From contig NW_019091370.1 of assembly GCF_001949145.1 (NCBI RefSeq), forward strand, positions 113,127 through 173,688: 60,562 bases of DNA. The letters are read 5' to 3'. This document shows positions 27,588 through 39,500 of the stretch, in pieces. Within the stretch, counting starts at the first letter, position 1. Each line of letters starts with the position of its first letter. The notes under the pieces are model-generated. The model was not told where the DNA came from and made no database searches. It saw nothing but the letters and a program-made list of their open reading frames with translations. This DNA is from Acanthaster planci. Its lineage: Eukaryota > Echinodermata > Asteroidea > Valvatida > Acanthasteridae. The position numbers were made by a program, and so were the translations under genes.

Positions 27588-30500
27588 CTATGAAGATACA
27601 TCTTTTCTCTTCCTTTTTTTGGGTGCCTTTTTGGATTTTTTTGCTGGGGTCATGCTACTTTGAGAGTCTGTTTCATCAACTTTGGCAGTAGGTTCACCAT
27701 GTTCTGTGTCAACATACTGTCTACTCTCTTTAGCTTTGGAAGATCTTTTCCGTTTGGCGTCCTTGTGTGGTGACTCACTCAGCATTGATGCAGGCTTTGA
27801 TATTTTTCTAAAGATATCATCAATGTCGTCATCCTGTCAAAACAGAAATACATTGTACAAATCAAGGTTCCGAAAAAAGATTCAGTATATCAATAACACC
27901 TGAACAATGTCACAGAGTGTACTGAAGTTATTAGGACTCCTTAGTTTGGTTTAAGTCCATACAGGCATGTACATGTATTTACAGTTATCATGGCAACCAT
28001 ACCTCACTGGATTCTTTACTCTCTTCTGCTATTTCCAGTGCCATCAACTCATCCGGGTACTTAGAAACTGGCTTCATGATGTCATCTACAGATATTTTCT
28101 TTTTCGTTTCTGGAAAATAGGGCAAATTTTGGTGTTATCTTAAAAGAGCTGACAGAAAATTTTTTGGGGGTGTATGGATTTGAAAAGTACAATGGATTGA
28201 GAATGGGCAGGTCCATACAGTTTTAACTGTAACATAAAATGCTTGTTTTTCACACTCACAAAAACTAAACAAGCCTCTGCGATAAACACTTAACACTGAA
28301 TATATTGCTCAACTTACTGGAAGACTGGTCATCTCCAATGATGTCAGCAAAGAGCTTTCTCTTTCTACTTTCTCTTCCTTGTAGCTCCTCCCAATCTCGC
28401 TGGCGAAGCTTAAATAGACCCACAGCACAGTTCCGATGAACAAACTTACCTAATCATACCCAAAAAATTGGTACCAAAGAACACACATAAATTCAAACAC
28501 TTTGGGCAACTGAATAAATAAATAGTAAAATTATTTCAAATGTCCAACAGACCTTCAAATGCTGTGTTACCACTCTAGAAATCAGAAATTCATAGGCTTA
28601 GATTAAGCCCATAGCTTGTGAAGTTTACGCTGACAAGCTCTTTGAAGACACTGAGCAAACAATACGTTCTGACCTTGACACGAAAGATTCTTTTATGCTT
28701 AGTTCTAAAAGCTTTTACTGTGAGCCTAAAAGAGTTAACATTGGAAAGATTAACAAAGAATACAGCCTTTTGACAAAGCGCATTTGGCAGATGGGCTACA
28801 CAGGTGATTGTAACACCTAAAGACAACACAACGCTGTACATGTGAACACTTTGCAAATAACCTACCAAAATGGTCTGATTGGAGCTGCTTGTCCTTTTCA
28901 GCTAACGCTTGAACCAGAGTGCTTTTTGTTCTCAGTGAAGCTGCCTTGAAGATAGCTTCTACGCATCTGCTTCCTGTCTTGTGGCAGGCAATCTTGAAAC
29001 AATTTGTCTTGAAATGCAAACAACAGAAAAAAGACAATCCAACCTCTCACAATCTGAGTCAAATATCACATCTCTTTTCTGATGAGAAAACTTGGTCATT
29101 TTTTCAATTTTGATAAGGCATACCTTTAGTTGAGCTCCTAATCTATCTTTTTTCTTCTCACTGACCATACTGCTAGTCATGAAGGCTTCTAACAGGTAAC
29201 TACCACTAGGAGAACATGCCATAGCAATCAAGTCAGCATCTTGTAAGGCCATGAAGCCAGCTATGATTGGACCACAGTGACTGAACTTCAGCAGCTGCTG
29301 AAGGAGTAGGGATCCGTGAAGGTTAACTTCACTGAGTCCAGGCTAGATGGACAAAGAGAAGATGAGATTTAGATCGATATACTAAACTACAAATGATTCA
29401 CATGAAGTTATTTACAATGAATTTTTTACCAAGAGATGTAAATTTTAATTTTGGGTTAAGCCCTCGTTTGTTGTACTTCATGCAAAAAAGCAGTAGCTTA
29501 AGGGGTCTCTACACTGCAATTATTTAAATACAAACCTTCAGTCAACACCTTTGTATCTCAGTTGATCTAATTTCCAATTTTTGTTTCACTATTTTAAAGG
29601 GCCTTTCTATGCTGTTTTTGGTATTTATGCTAATGAGTATTTTCATATTATTGAGAAAAACTGAGATGTCATCCCAGGAAGAAAACCTTGATGATTTGTG
29701 CAGTCAAAACTGCTGGATGCGATTTTGCTAGCCACTATTTTCCTTCATTTGATGATTCGTTGTTGTGCAAGTGCATACATGCAGCATTAAACAAGTGAGA
29801 ACCTCTTTCTCAGGAGGGTTTTCTGTGAGAAATGTCTGGTTTCACAATTTGAACAGAAAAACCCACGCAGTGAAACCTGTCTTCCCTGAATGACATCATA
29901 GCAACGGTACCCTCAGCATGGACAATTTCAAATTTTGAAAAAGTGCACTTTTCAGTACATTTAACTTAACAGGGTTGTCAAATAATTTTCATAAACTGAA
30001 GAATATAAAGTTACAGAAAAAATTTGTAAGAAACACTACAACTACCCTTTAACCACTTGGTGCCGGATGATGTGTAAACACACAATTTTCCATATTTGTT
30101 CCACAAAGGACGTGTGCACTCGTTTTAGAATTTTTTTTCATTTCCGCAGTTGACGTATTGATGCATTGTGCTTGGTTGCGTCATAAGTAAATAGCAATTT
30201 TGAAGAATTTGCAGGGGAAAAAACTCACCATGGCAGCTTTTTTGGGTAAGAAAATCTGACGTTAACTGGCTAAAGCCTCGTGTGAGATGCGAACCCATGA
30301 CCTACTTTTTACTGGTGTAGGTGTCTTTACTATTAAACCATTCAGCTTTCCTAGCAATCTATAAACCTTGATGAAAATATTCATTTGGGGCAGTGTAAAT
30401 TTTGACGCTGGGTTTTGCCAAGGGTGGGTTTTGCAAATTAATCAGAGAGAAACAGGAGCAAAGAGCAGAAATATATAGACAGAAATTAACGATCTTTACC

Positions 30501-33500
30501 CAACGTATATAAATAAACACTGTATGTTCAGTGCTTGTCCGAGAGCTTGCGAAAAAAAGTCACAAGCTTACTCAAATGGGACTCGAACCCACGACCTCTA
30601 GTGCAGACGTCTTAACCACTCGACCACCGAGCTTGCCGGGGTCGGCTGGCCGGTCCGAGTCAGGTGAAGCAGCGGGTACCGCGAACTATTTTCAAGATGT
30701 ATTTTTTGCGTTGGGGAGATGTTAGTTTATATAACGGATTATAGATTAATATATACCTTGGGTAAGGACAAAACCCGTTATATAAACTGACATCTCCCCA
30801 ACTAAAAAAAAAATACATCTTGAAAAGAAATTAATGAGTTAAAAATGTCTGCATTTACCAAGAAAATCTGAAAAATTTTAACAACAGAACAGAACAGAAA
30901 GGAACATTTTCCTTTGAAAAAGATTCTGCTAGGATCAAAATGTCAGGCCCTCCTTCTTTTGGGCCGAGAATAGATTCATTTGACTGATTCAGAAATTCTG
31001 AAGATATCCAACAATAAACCCAAACACCATCCCATGATACTGAATTCCTCCCTAACCAAGTAAACCTTTGCCAATGCTCTGACCAACATATCTCCACTAA
31101 CCTTTGTTGCCTTGTCTTGTTCCTGGTCTTCTTTGCTCTCTGAGAAGAAGACTTCATGCGTAACCATGCCAGCAATGAGCAAAACACATGTTGCTTGTCG
31201 CTTTCTCGGTTCCCAGCAATTGAATGCACTTAACAATCCCTTCAAGAAGTCACCTTAATTCATACAAAGTACAGATAAGAACTTCAATAAGATGATTCCT
31301 CTCTTGTCTCTTATTTCCCCACACTCTATACCATGGCATAAATCAACTTACATTACATTTTGAAGGTTAGTTACATACAGTTTTTCAGTTTCAACTGTCG
31401 AAAGTTTTGCATTGTTTCAAGGCTGGAAGTGATTCATCAAAACTCATTCACTAACAAAAGCTATGTTGCTGTACCAACAAAAGTCCAGAGTTCTGGTGAC
31501 ATTTTCAGTCCCCTGAACATTGAAGTGATGATAACATAACAGGCAATTATTCAGAATTCTGCAGACACCGAGAATTAAGTAAACACAGTAAACCACTTGT
31601 TTTACATGATCCAAACTGATCTTCAAAGTAAATTGCAACAGACTCACTTTGTTTAGCTGGGTGATGGATGCATGCCTCAGCTAGCCTCAATACTACACCC
31701 ATGTGATTAACTCCAAGAATAGCCTCAATGTTTGCTAAGAGTTTGTCAAAGATCTCTGAAAACTGAAATAAAAATTCGAGATATATGTTGCCCATCCATT
31801 ACTTCCTTACAAACTGCTGACTTTCTTGCTAACATAGGGAAAGATAGAAGACTGAGTAGCTCAAGTACAATGCTCCAGCGTTTATAGGCTCAAATCCCAT
31901 CCAGTATATTTCTTTGTTATATCCTGTATACATCTGTCTATGGTATTAACCCTAACAATCCTCAGTCCTCCAACAGGTGAAGGATTGAGGAGGGTTAGGG
32001 TTAAACCTACCTCTTCTTCCTTTGCTGCTCTTTTAATTAATTTCTGGAGCACAAAGTTAGCCACTGGGTGAAGAGCCATGCCTAGTAGGTGATGGCTGAA
32101 GCACTGTGAGTAGACCTCAGAGAATGACTCATCAGAGATTACCTCAATGACAATCTCAAACAGGTGGCTACCAACATTGTCTGTCAATACTACCGGAACC
32201 CTGAAATTAATCAGATATGCACCGTTTAACAAGTACATGTACTCATTTTATCAACGGGTGCTGTTCAATCACCAGGTCATAAAACAGCAGTACCTTTGGT
32301 CACTTTGGGAAGGATTCTTGGACATCACTTTAGACTTCTTGAGGATAGCTTGACAGAGGCGGTGGCACAGACCAGGATAAGACTGCTGCAATATTAGGAG
32401 TAGAACCTCTAAGACAGGGCTGGAGGTACGATGCAGCACATACTCTAGAAAACAGCGAAAGTGATGCATTCATAGCTTTGAAAACACATCTTAGGGTCTA
32501 TTCACAGTAACCTTCATGAGAATGGAATTGGCAGACTGCAGAGAAGGCAATAGATGAAACATTACCATTGAAGTTCTCTGCACTCAGGATAGTGTTGGTG
32601 ATTTTCTTGAGTCTCTGCTGCATCCTCTCTGGTACTTTTGTAAGAAGTTTCTCAATCTCTCTGTTAGTTTCTTCAAGACACAAATGAAATACAATGTGTA
32701 TTTTTTCCATTATTCTTGGTGTACCTATTGTTATCATTGGGGGATCAGGGCCTTAAAACCCCCTGATTAGTCTAATAATCTCTTGATGAATATCAGTGAA
32801 AAAGTCTTTGGGGATTACCTTCAGAGCAACATGGTAGGTTAAGGGATATTTACGAAGGAAACATGTTCAGAGTATTAAATGCACTGATTTCTTAAATCAC
32901 TCACCAACGCCATCTAATTAGAAGCTCCAGGAAATTGGGGTATTTATTTTTTGTGACTCATACAAAAAGAGGGTCACTCACAACTATTTACTTACAGCTG
33001 ATTTTGATATCCTACCTTTGTCTTGCTGTTCCCTGGACAACCTACTTCTTGCAACCAGGTCTGGCACCTTGAACCCACCAAGTACTTGCACCATGGTACG
33101 AAGAATGTGGTTGCCATATGTGTCCATCAACACAGTGGTCAAGTTGGTGATTAACAGGTCAGCCATTGAAAGAACTGGGAGTAAAATGTTGAAGAGTTCA
33201 ATCTGGTGTCTTGGGTGAACTGCTACACCAGAAACAGTATTACCAAAAAAAACTGTTTGAGTAAATTTTTATCTATTTCTGATCAAGAAACCAAGGGTTT
33301 ATCAAGAACACCCATGGCAAGCCTGAGCAGAACACAGAGGGAAATAAAATTACGTGGAGTTTCAGAGGTTGAATAGCTCAGGTGAGTGTCATGGGGAACC
33401 CTCAGTATCACACAGTGATACACATTCGATAGTACCATTCGTTAGTAGTGTTTGTTTTTGGATAGTACCAAAACCAATAGTCTCTCTTCCTAGTCCTCAC

Positions 33501-35116
33501 TTGTGAGATAAATTCACACCCTATCTAATGTGATTATACAGATAGAGATTTGAGCTAAGCCATTCCTCTTAAATATTTTCATTTTATGCACAGGTATACA
33601 GTTGATTACAAAGGTATTAATGAATAATTGTTATATCCCTCGTTAGTTTCTCCATGTGACCTTTACTGTGCACTGCCGATAAATAATATAATAACATCTA
33701 CCGTACATGTCTGATACACTGCATCCAACTGATGATGAGAAGTTACCAGACTCTATCAGGCCTCACCCTTCTCCTGAAGTACAGCTCCTTCATCTTCATC
33801 ATCCAAGAACTTTGTCGTTTGCAGCAGTGCTCTCTGGATCACATGTCCAGCAAAGCGATCCTTAACAACCACCTCAAACTCCTCAAGAACACCAGTGAGA
33901 AACCTTCGGAGATGGGTCGGCTGAGCAAGGAGCAAGATGTCTTCCAAGATGCGAGAAACTGTCTGGTTCTGACATAGTTTGACTTCTTCCGTTTCCATCT
34001 GGTTAAATACATTGTCTAGGAAAAGACCTACCAAGAAATGGTTTGAACATCATTTAGAGGGACATTTTCTCTTTCAGGGGACTGATTTTGTCCTGGAATA
34101 AAGGGACTTCTCCAAATACAAGGACAGTCTATGAGTTGTGATGTGCACCTGACTACCGGACCTTATTAAATTATACCATTCATATTACTGAATCAGTGAG
34201 TGCAGAGCAGAGGCTAGGCTAGCCCAGGTTGGACATTGTCTTCATTTACACTATGACTGATGTCCAGTGTATAAAAGTCCTCCTACAATGCGAAATTTTC
34301 TACCTTTTTTTCTCACATTTTCACCTGGCGAAAGACAGCTCAAATGTCCTTCACAAGTGTCTTGTAAAAATTCCATAAATCCTGTGTTGAAATTGCTAAA
34401 TACGTCCATGGACAGCATATTTTGCAGGAAATTTTACAAAACGGAATGCGACAGATAGCGTGGAGTTTCGCAAAATAAGATGCGAAAAAAAATGGCGTCA
34501 TGCGGTGGCTTTCACTGAACTCCTGAGGCATGTCAGGTACATGAAAGAAAATTCTGGTTTTCTTGCTTAAACATTGCCAAATTCACCTAAACTAGGGCTA
34601 CTATAAAAAGTACTAGGATTAAAGAATGGATCCTCAAGGTCTGAAAGTCAGTTTGTTTGAAAAGTGGACTTAGCCTAAATATAAATGGCGCTCAAGGTAA
34701 TGAACCCCAAAATTGAAAGAAAATGTGTGAAGAAACCGTTGAGAAAAATTCGCACTGTAGGAGTACTTTATACCCTGGACATTAGTCGCAATGCAATGTA
34801 CATGTAAATGATGTAGACGTCGTCCAACCTGGGCTAGGCAAGACTCAGCTAAGCTAGTAACATAACATGACTAACGAGTAACGACACGTTATTTACCGTA
34901 CGCACCTTGTTCGATTTCGTCAGGAAATCCATCTTTAATTGTATCTGCCACTCGACGATAATAGCCCATAGTGTGTTCATCTAGTCTACCGACCCTTCCA
35001 TCGTGTTTTCCATCTTTTCTCCAAGTACCTTCGACATGATGTTTCCCCTTTTCGAATTTGAACTTGTTTTTTCGTGTGGCCGTTGGTAAACGTGATATGT
35101 GCCTAGGCGCTGCCAT
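27588..35116 (-). CDS. NOP9: Nucleolar protein 9 (Pumilio-like RNA-binding repeat protein), complete
   Basis: NOP9 binds pre-rRNA near the 3' end of 18S rRNA and acts in small-subunit assembly in the nucleolus. Thirteen exons (minus): 35116-34906, 34027-33767, 33219-33016, 32670-32566, 32444-32294, 32200-32011, 31762-31648, 31253-31102, 29342-29124, 29007-28866, 28449-28318, 28109-28003 and 27833-27588. They sum to 2235 nt, 744 aa (human 636), phases consistent. The order of Puf-like segments is typical: LCQNQTVSRILEDILLLA, DRFAGHVIQRAL, MDTYGNHILRTMVQVLGG, LTDNVGSHLFEIVIEV, HPVANFVLQKLI, SPSGSYLLEAFM, HKTGSRCVEAIFKA and VHRNCAVGLFKLRQRDWEELQ. The N-terminus is basic. The C-terminus is a Ser/Lys/Arg tail (KKSKKAPKKRKRKDVSS), a nucleolar-type signal. 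The 1.8-kb intron 29343-31101 carries tRNA-like and foldback relics. Confidence 0.95.
30278..30352 (-). repeat. tRNA-like relic (NOP9 intron)
   Basis: The minus strand has a B-box-like GGTCATGGGTTCGCATC and, upstream, an A-box-like GCTGAATGGTTTAATAGT. No proper cloverleaf forms, so a SINE head or tRNA pseudogene rather than a tRNA gene. Confidence 0.45.
30577..30638 (-). repeat. tRNA(Leu/Ser)-like SINE head (NOP9 intron)
   Basis: The minus strand reads GGTGGTCGAGTGGTTAAGAC (A box) and then GGTCGTGGGTTCGAGTCCC (B box). The spacing resembles a type II tRNA without a credible acceptor stem. A T-rich tail follows toward 30540. Confidence 0.55.
30689..30826. repeat. Foldback element with 48-52 bp arms (NOP9 intron)
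   Basis: The arm at 30689-30737 (TTTTCAAGATGTATTTTTTG...GTTGGGGAGATG...TTATATAACGG) is repeated inverted at 30775-30826. The 37-bp spacer (ACCTTGGGTAAGG) is itself complementary to sequence at 30495-30515, which suggests nested or rearranged copies. Confidence 0.8.
31946..32004. mobile_element. TTAA-flanked mini-palindrome, copy 2 (at a NOP9 splice donor)
   Basis: Exact TTAA at 31946-31949 and 32001-32004 flank 51 bp that begins CCCTAAC and ends GTTAGGG, with CCTCAGTCCTCC/GGATTGAGGAGG inner arms. The right flank ends six bases from the donor at 32010/32011 of NOP9 exon 6. Confidence 0.7.
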
Positions 35117-35120
35117 TTTG
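35109..35120 (-). promoter_or_regulatory. TISU-like sequence at the NOP9 start codon
   Basis: The minus strand reads CAAAATGGCAGC across the ATG, 10 of 12 matches to the TISU consensus. The first codon of this ORF gives MAAPRHISRLP. Confidence 0.4.
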
Positions 35121-36502
35121 TAAAGCGCCCTCTTTTTCGTTTTTCTTTCTTTTTTATTTTTTATTTATTTATAGTTTTTGGCGCGAAGAGGCTCCGTACC
35201 AGACTGCACTGGCCAGCTGCGCTTCGACCGCGTTGCATACACCGTGAAGTGGTCTTTGTACGAGTATCTAGGTGCTATGCGCGCCTTGAATCAAGGCTAC
35301 AGCAACACGAGATCCTGACGAAAACGCTTTTGACCAATCGGGGCCAATTTTACAGTGCTGCCTAAGCAAAAAAAATTGTTTAAGCGTGAAAAGCCTTGCT
35401 TGACAAATTCATGTTAACAGACAAAACTTCTTGCGATGTATATTGTTTTGGAATGGTATTTACCTGTCTTTTGGTTAGTATGACAACCACATATTATAGA
35501 GTTTGAGCTGGTAACCTTTGTTTGTTAACTTAGCAAGTATTCTGCGCTGTATGTGCATACATAACGAAGGAAGCCCACTAAGTTTCAGCTCTGACTCGAG
35601 TTGGGGTTTAATTAATTGAGTTAAGTTGCAGTCCTAGCGGTAAGCTTAGAAGGCAGTGAAATCAATGTCTCATCTTTCGGCTCCCGGCCGAAAGTGAATT
35701 TGGTGGAAGCGTACTTGGTTCTAAAACTGAAGACAGCACCGTGTAAAGTGTATAAAGGCTGTAACTCACTGCACTGCCGGAAATCAAAATATCCCATTTG
35801 AAGTAAAGAGACAAGGACGGATACCGGTACAGAACCCAATTTTTAGTAAGGGCGTAAAAGCAAAAATTTGGAAATTATTTTCAGGATGTAACCTTTTGTG
35901 ACATTTCTATGGGTTAGGCTACATTATATAGGGCTTTTTACACACTTTTTGGAAAAAAAGGAAATAAGAAACATCGAAAAGTTCGCGTTTCTATTATTGT
36001 TTTGCAGCAAAGTCTGCCCATTTGGAGCCGGAGGCGAGCACCACCCCTGTTACCACTCACGTGCCATTGTAGAGGGACTATTCTACTGTACAACAAGAAT
36101 TTCAGGTTAGTCAGGCGATTGTAATTTCGTTAATGCTAGTCTGTTTAATTTGGTTCAAAGGTCATCAACATCGCAATGATCATGGCTAAAGGTTAATGTA
36201 TGGCATACTGGAGTATAAAAAATATTTTGACAGCACTGGTGCACCGAATAAGGTGTCACTGGTACATGGTCTTTACTGTCAACTGGAGTGGAAAAAAAAG
36301 AATATGATGGAAGACTGTCAAAAATCCCGTCAAATAATGTAGTGTGGACAGCAAGGTTCCTTCGATTGCATTAAATTAATACAAAACATCTAATTAACGT
36401 TTGCCTTATTTTAGAAAGTCTGTTTTACAGTCACTGCTGTACAAATTTAATATTTGAATTTTCAAACAGTGTAGTTTACAGCCCACACATCTTGTTGCAC
36501 GA
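35117..36502. other. Intergenic region between NOP9 start and the Tan-like 3' end
   Basis: About 1.4 kb carrying the NOP9 promoter (T-rich tract at 35140-35175, then a CpG-containing stretch to about 35340) and the 3' UTR of the Tan-like gene. A minus-strand ATTAAA at 36446-36451 is a weak poly(A) candidate for the latter. No gene recognised. Confidence 0.5.
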
Positions 36503-39500
36503 CTATATTGGAAATGAAGCAATCGGCTCTGCGTCATCTTGCGGGTTACCTACGTAGATACAAAAAGTTCCCTTCAGCAGATCGAAAACACCTGGGGAAA
36601 AACAGTTATAAAATTCAACGTGTGTGCTTCGAAATAACATTTACAGATCAGAAATGAATAGACGTGGATTTTTAAGAAACGGCAGATCTTGTTTTGAGGT
36701 CTTTAGATCCGCCAAATTGCCATGTTTTTCGCTGGAAGCGTTTCGTCAAATCCAACAGGGAAATGGGATAATGTACAGAAATAGCGTACGAATGACACTG
36801 TCGGACCTGTTGCAAAAGTAGCAAATGTGTCTGGTGGTGTGCCATTTCTGTAGACAGGGTAGACAGGATGGTCTTGGTTGCCAAGGATATCGAGGACTTT
36901 GTTGAAGTCTGCAGGTAACCTTGCCAAGTCGAGCAATGTGCGTTTACGCTGCACAGAGCTCTGATCTGTGTGCTGTTCTACCTCAGGCATACGTTCATAC
37001 CTATCCTTGGGAACCAAACAGAGATTGAAAACAAAACAAATAAAACAAAACGTCCTGTTTAATCGAAAGGGAAATTCTGTCATGTCCAAACTTCAAGGAA
37101 ACTCTCTGCAAAAGCTGATATACATCATTGCAGATAGAGCAACGGCTATTAAACGGGTGCCTGTGTATGCGGCTTTGATGCTTTTTAGAAATAACATTCC
37201 ACGTCGATGTTTGGACGTGTAACATAAGTGACAATAGTCACTAAATTAGGGACATAACTGCTAATCGCCTACATCAGGTGTGCCACAAAATGATTGAAGC
37301 ATTATGGTTAGGCCTACCTGTGAAATTTTGAACGCATGTGCATACATGTAGGACCACCCCACCTTATCCAATGACAAATAGTTTTATTTTAACCCGATGC
37401 CACGTGACATAAACAAGCAAATCAACATCGTCCATCCCATATTATTCATTCAGACTCCACCCACATGTTGAAATGGAAAGCGACTCCACTTTCCCAGTCG
37501 GAAGACGTCGGTAGTCTCTTTATATGGTAAGGCTGTGGTGTCGCATGGGCTCGTGGTGCCACTTCAATATTCATCATTAGTATTTCAGAGGAATTCTTTT
37601 GTTTTTGAGACAAATTCACACTGTAATAAATGAGGAACAATAAAAAGGTAAGCAAACTATATAACACAAGAAGATACTTCAAAGCCCGTCTATACTTCCT
37701 GCATTACTAACCTTTTAAAATAATTTTTAATTGAATGCAGTTGTCTGTTCATTTAGTAGATAGTACCTGACTTTCTGCATCCTTATCGGTGCTTAATACT
37801 CTTTATCATAATATTTCTATAACCATTCGATTACTTTAGAAGTTAAACTGAAGAAGACTTTTTAACAACATAAGAAATCAGCAGAAAATTTTGGTTTATC
37901 AGAATAAAATACCTAAATCCGTAGCCACAGCCGAGTGGGTCGTCTGCAATGATCGCCTGTGCCCCCTCTAAGCTTTTAGCAGAAGCAAGTGCACGGGTCA
38001 ACGTGTAAATTCCTTTAGAAAAGTGAATTCAACGCAGCAAAACACAAAACAAAGAGCAATTAGTTGCAAGACCTTTTAACTTTAGGCATCATTGCATTAA
38101 AAACAAGTAGGCCCAGTAAGATAAGCATGTACATTATCAACAGGTCTGCATGTAAATAAGTCTTGATGTAGCTTCAGATTTTGATGTGATGCGTTGACCA
38201 ATTTTTGAGACCTATAGCATTTGCCCTAACTAACCTGTTCTCCTCCTGCCAATGTTTTTGGGAAACAAAATATTTATTGACCACATAAGCCCGTGGTGGT
38301 TAACTGTCATGCAATTTCCGGGGAGTCTCCCTGGGTACGTATAAGACACAAAGCGTTCCGTAGGAAGATGTGGATAAAGATCCGGGTCAGGCTTGATGTG
38401 AGCGTGAACCACGTACGCCAGTCGCTCCGTTAGCCTATCACCGTCCTCGTTGTGTGCGATGACACTCTGTAAAATTATAGGTGAAGGGTTCAAAAAATAT
38501 GTAGTTAGTCATGATTTTGGCACAGTCGGGGTGTGGATCATGCAACCCTGCCCACAGATCATTTTCATTGTAAATATTTAATCAAGTTTGAACAACTTAG
38601 ATTATCATTCTATAACGTTCAGATCTACACATGGCAACATCCACAAATATGAGAAAACGCCTGTGTCTTCGATTTGTCTTAAAAACCTTCATCCGCATTT
38701 AATGCAAGCTCTGGCCTACGTGAATAAATATTTTTCTTCTTCATAGTTGAAAATGCTGCAGAACTATTTATATAAACGCTTAAATTGTGCTAAATTGCCT
38801 ATTTTGTGACAATCAGCTGCAGAGAAATGCTACCGGTCGACCAGACAGACCGCCTGGCGCAAACGAACTGAAAGATTTTGTACGAACAATAGAGGGCCTG
38901 CGTGGAGCGCCCTCACAGAGACTGGTCTTTGTTCCTGCATGTGGGATATGCTTGAGTAGACACTAGGGTCGAGTTCGGGCGCCTGTTCTTGACACGGGTT
39001 TCTTGTTCTCAGGCTCGCCATCGAACGGCGGGAACATGACTCAAGAACACCGTTGTCGGAACAGGATCACACGCCACCTCCTCGTCAGGGTTTTACAGGA
39101 ACACACGGACAAACTTGTGAAATTCTGATTTTGAACAGCTGCAAAAGTAGAGAGATGGCTTCCAAAGCCATAAAAAATGGGAAGTTTTGCAAAATTAACA
39201 TTAATTATTTTCCGTAACACAGAAATGAATGTTCCTGTTTATATAGAAATAATTCAGCCCATCCAAACATTAACTCTCGAATAACGTAGCCTATATGGAC
39301 GCCGCCACGTTGTATGTTGCTTGTCACTAACTACCATCGGTAACCGGTTGTTTGTTCCCGGCGTTCGAGCGGCCGACCCGCGAACCACAACAAATCGAAC
39401 TGTTCGTGAACATACGGGAACAAGCCGCCCGAACTCGGCCTAGGGCCGAGTTCGGGCGGTTTGTTCTCGTGTACGCGTAGTTTCAGGAACAGCTAGCTCG

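Noticed and set aside
30577-30638. Functional tRNA gene
   Set aside because: A and B boxes are present but the acceptor and anticodon stems do not form. The same applies to 30278-30352 and 44850-44920.
35898-36110. Plus-strand ORF ending SKVCPFGAGGEHHPC... with a GT donor after it
   Set aside because: It looks protein-like for about 30 residues, but there is no start, partner exon or recognised family, and it lies in the 3' region of the minus-strand Tan-like gene.
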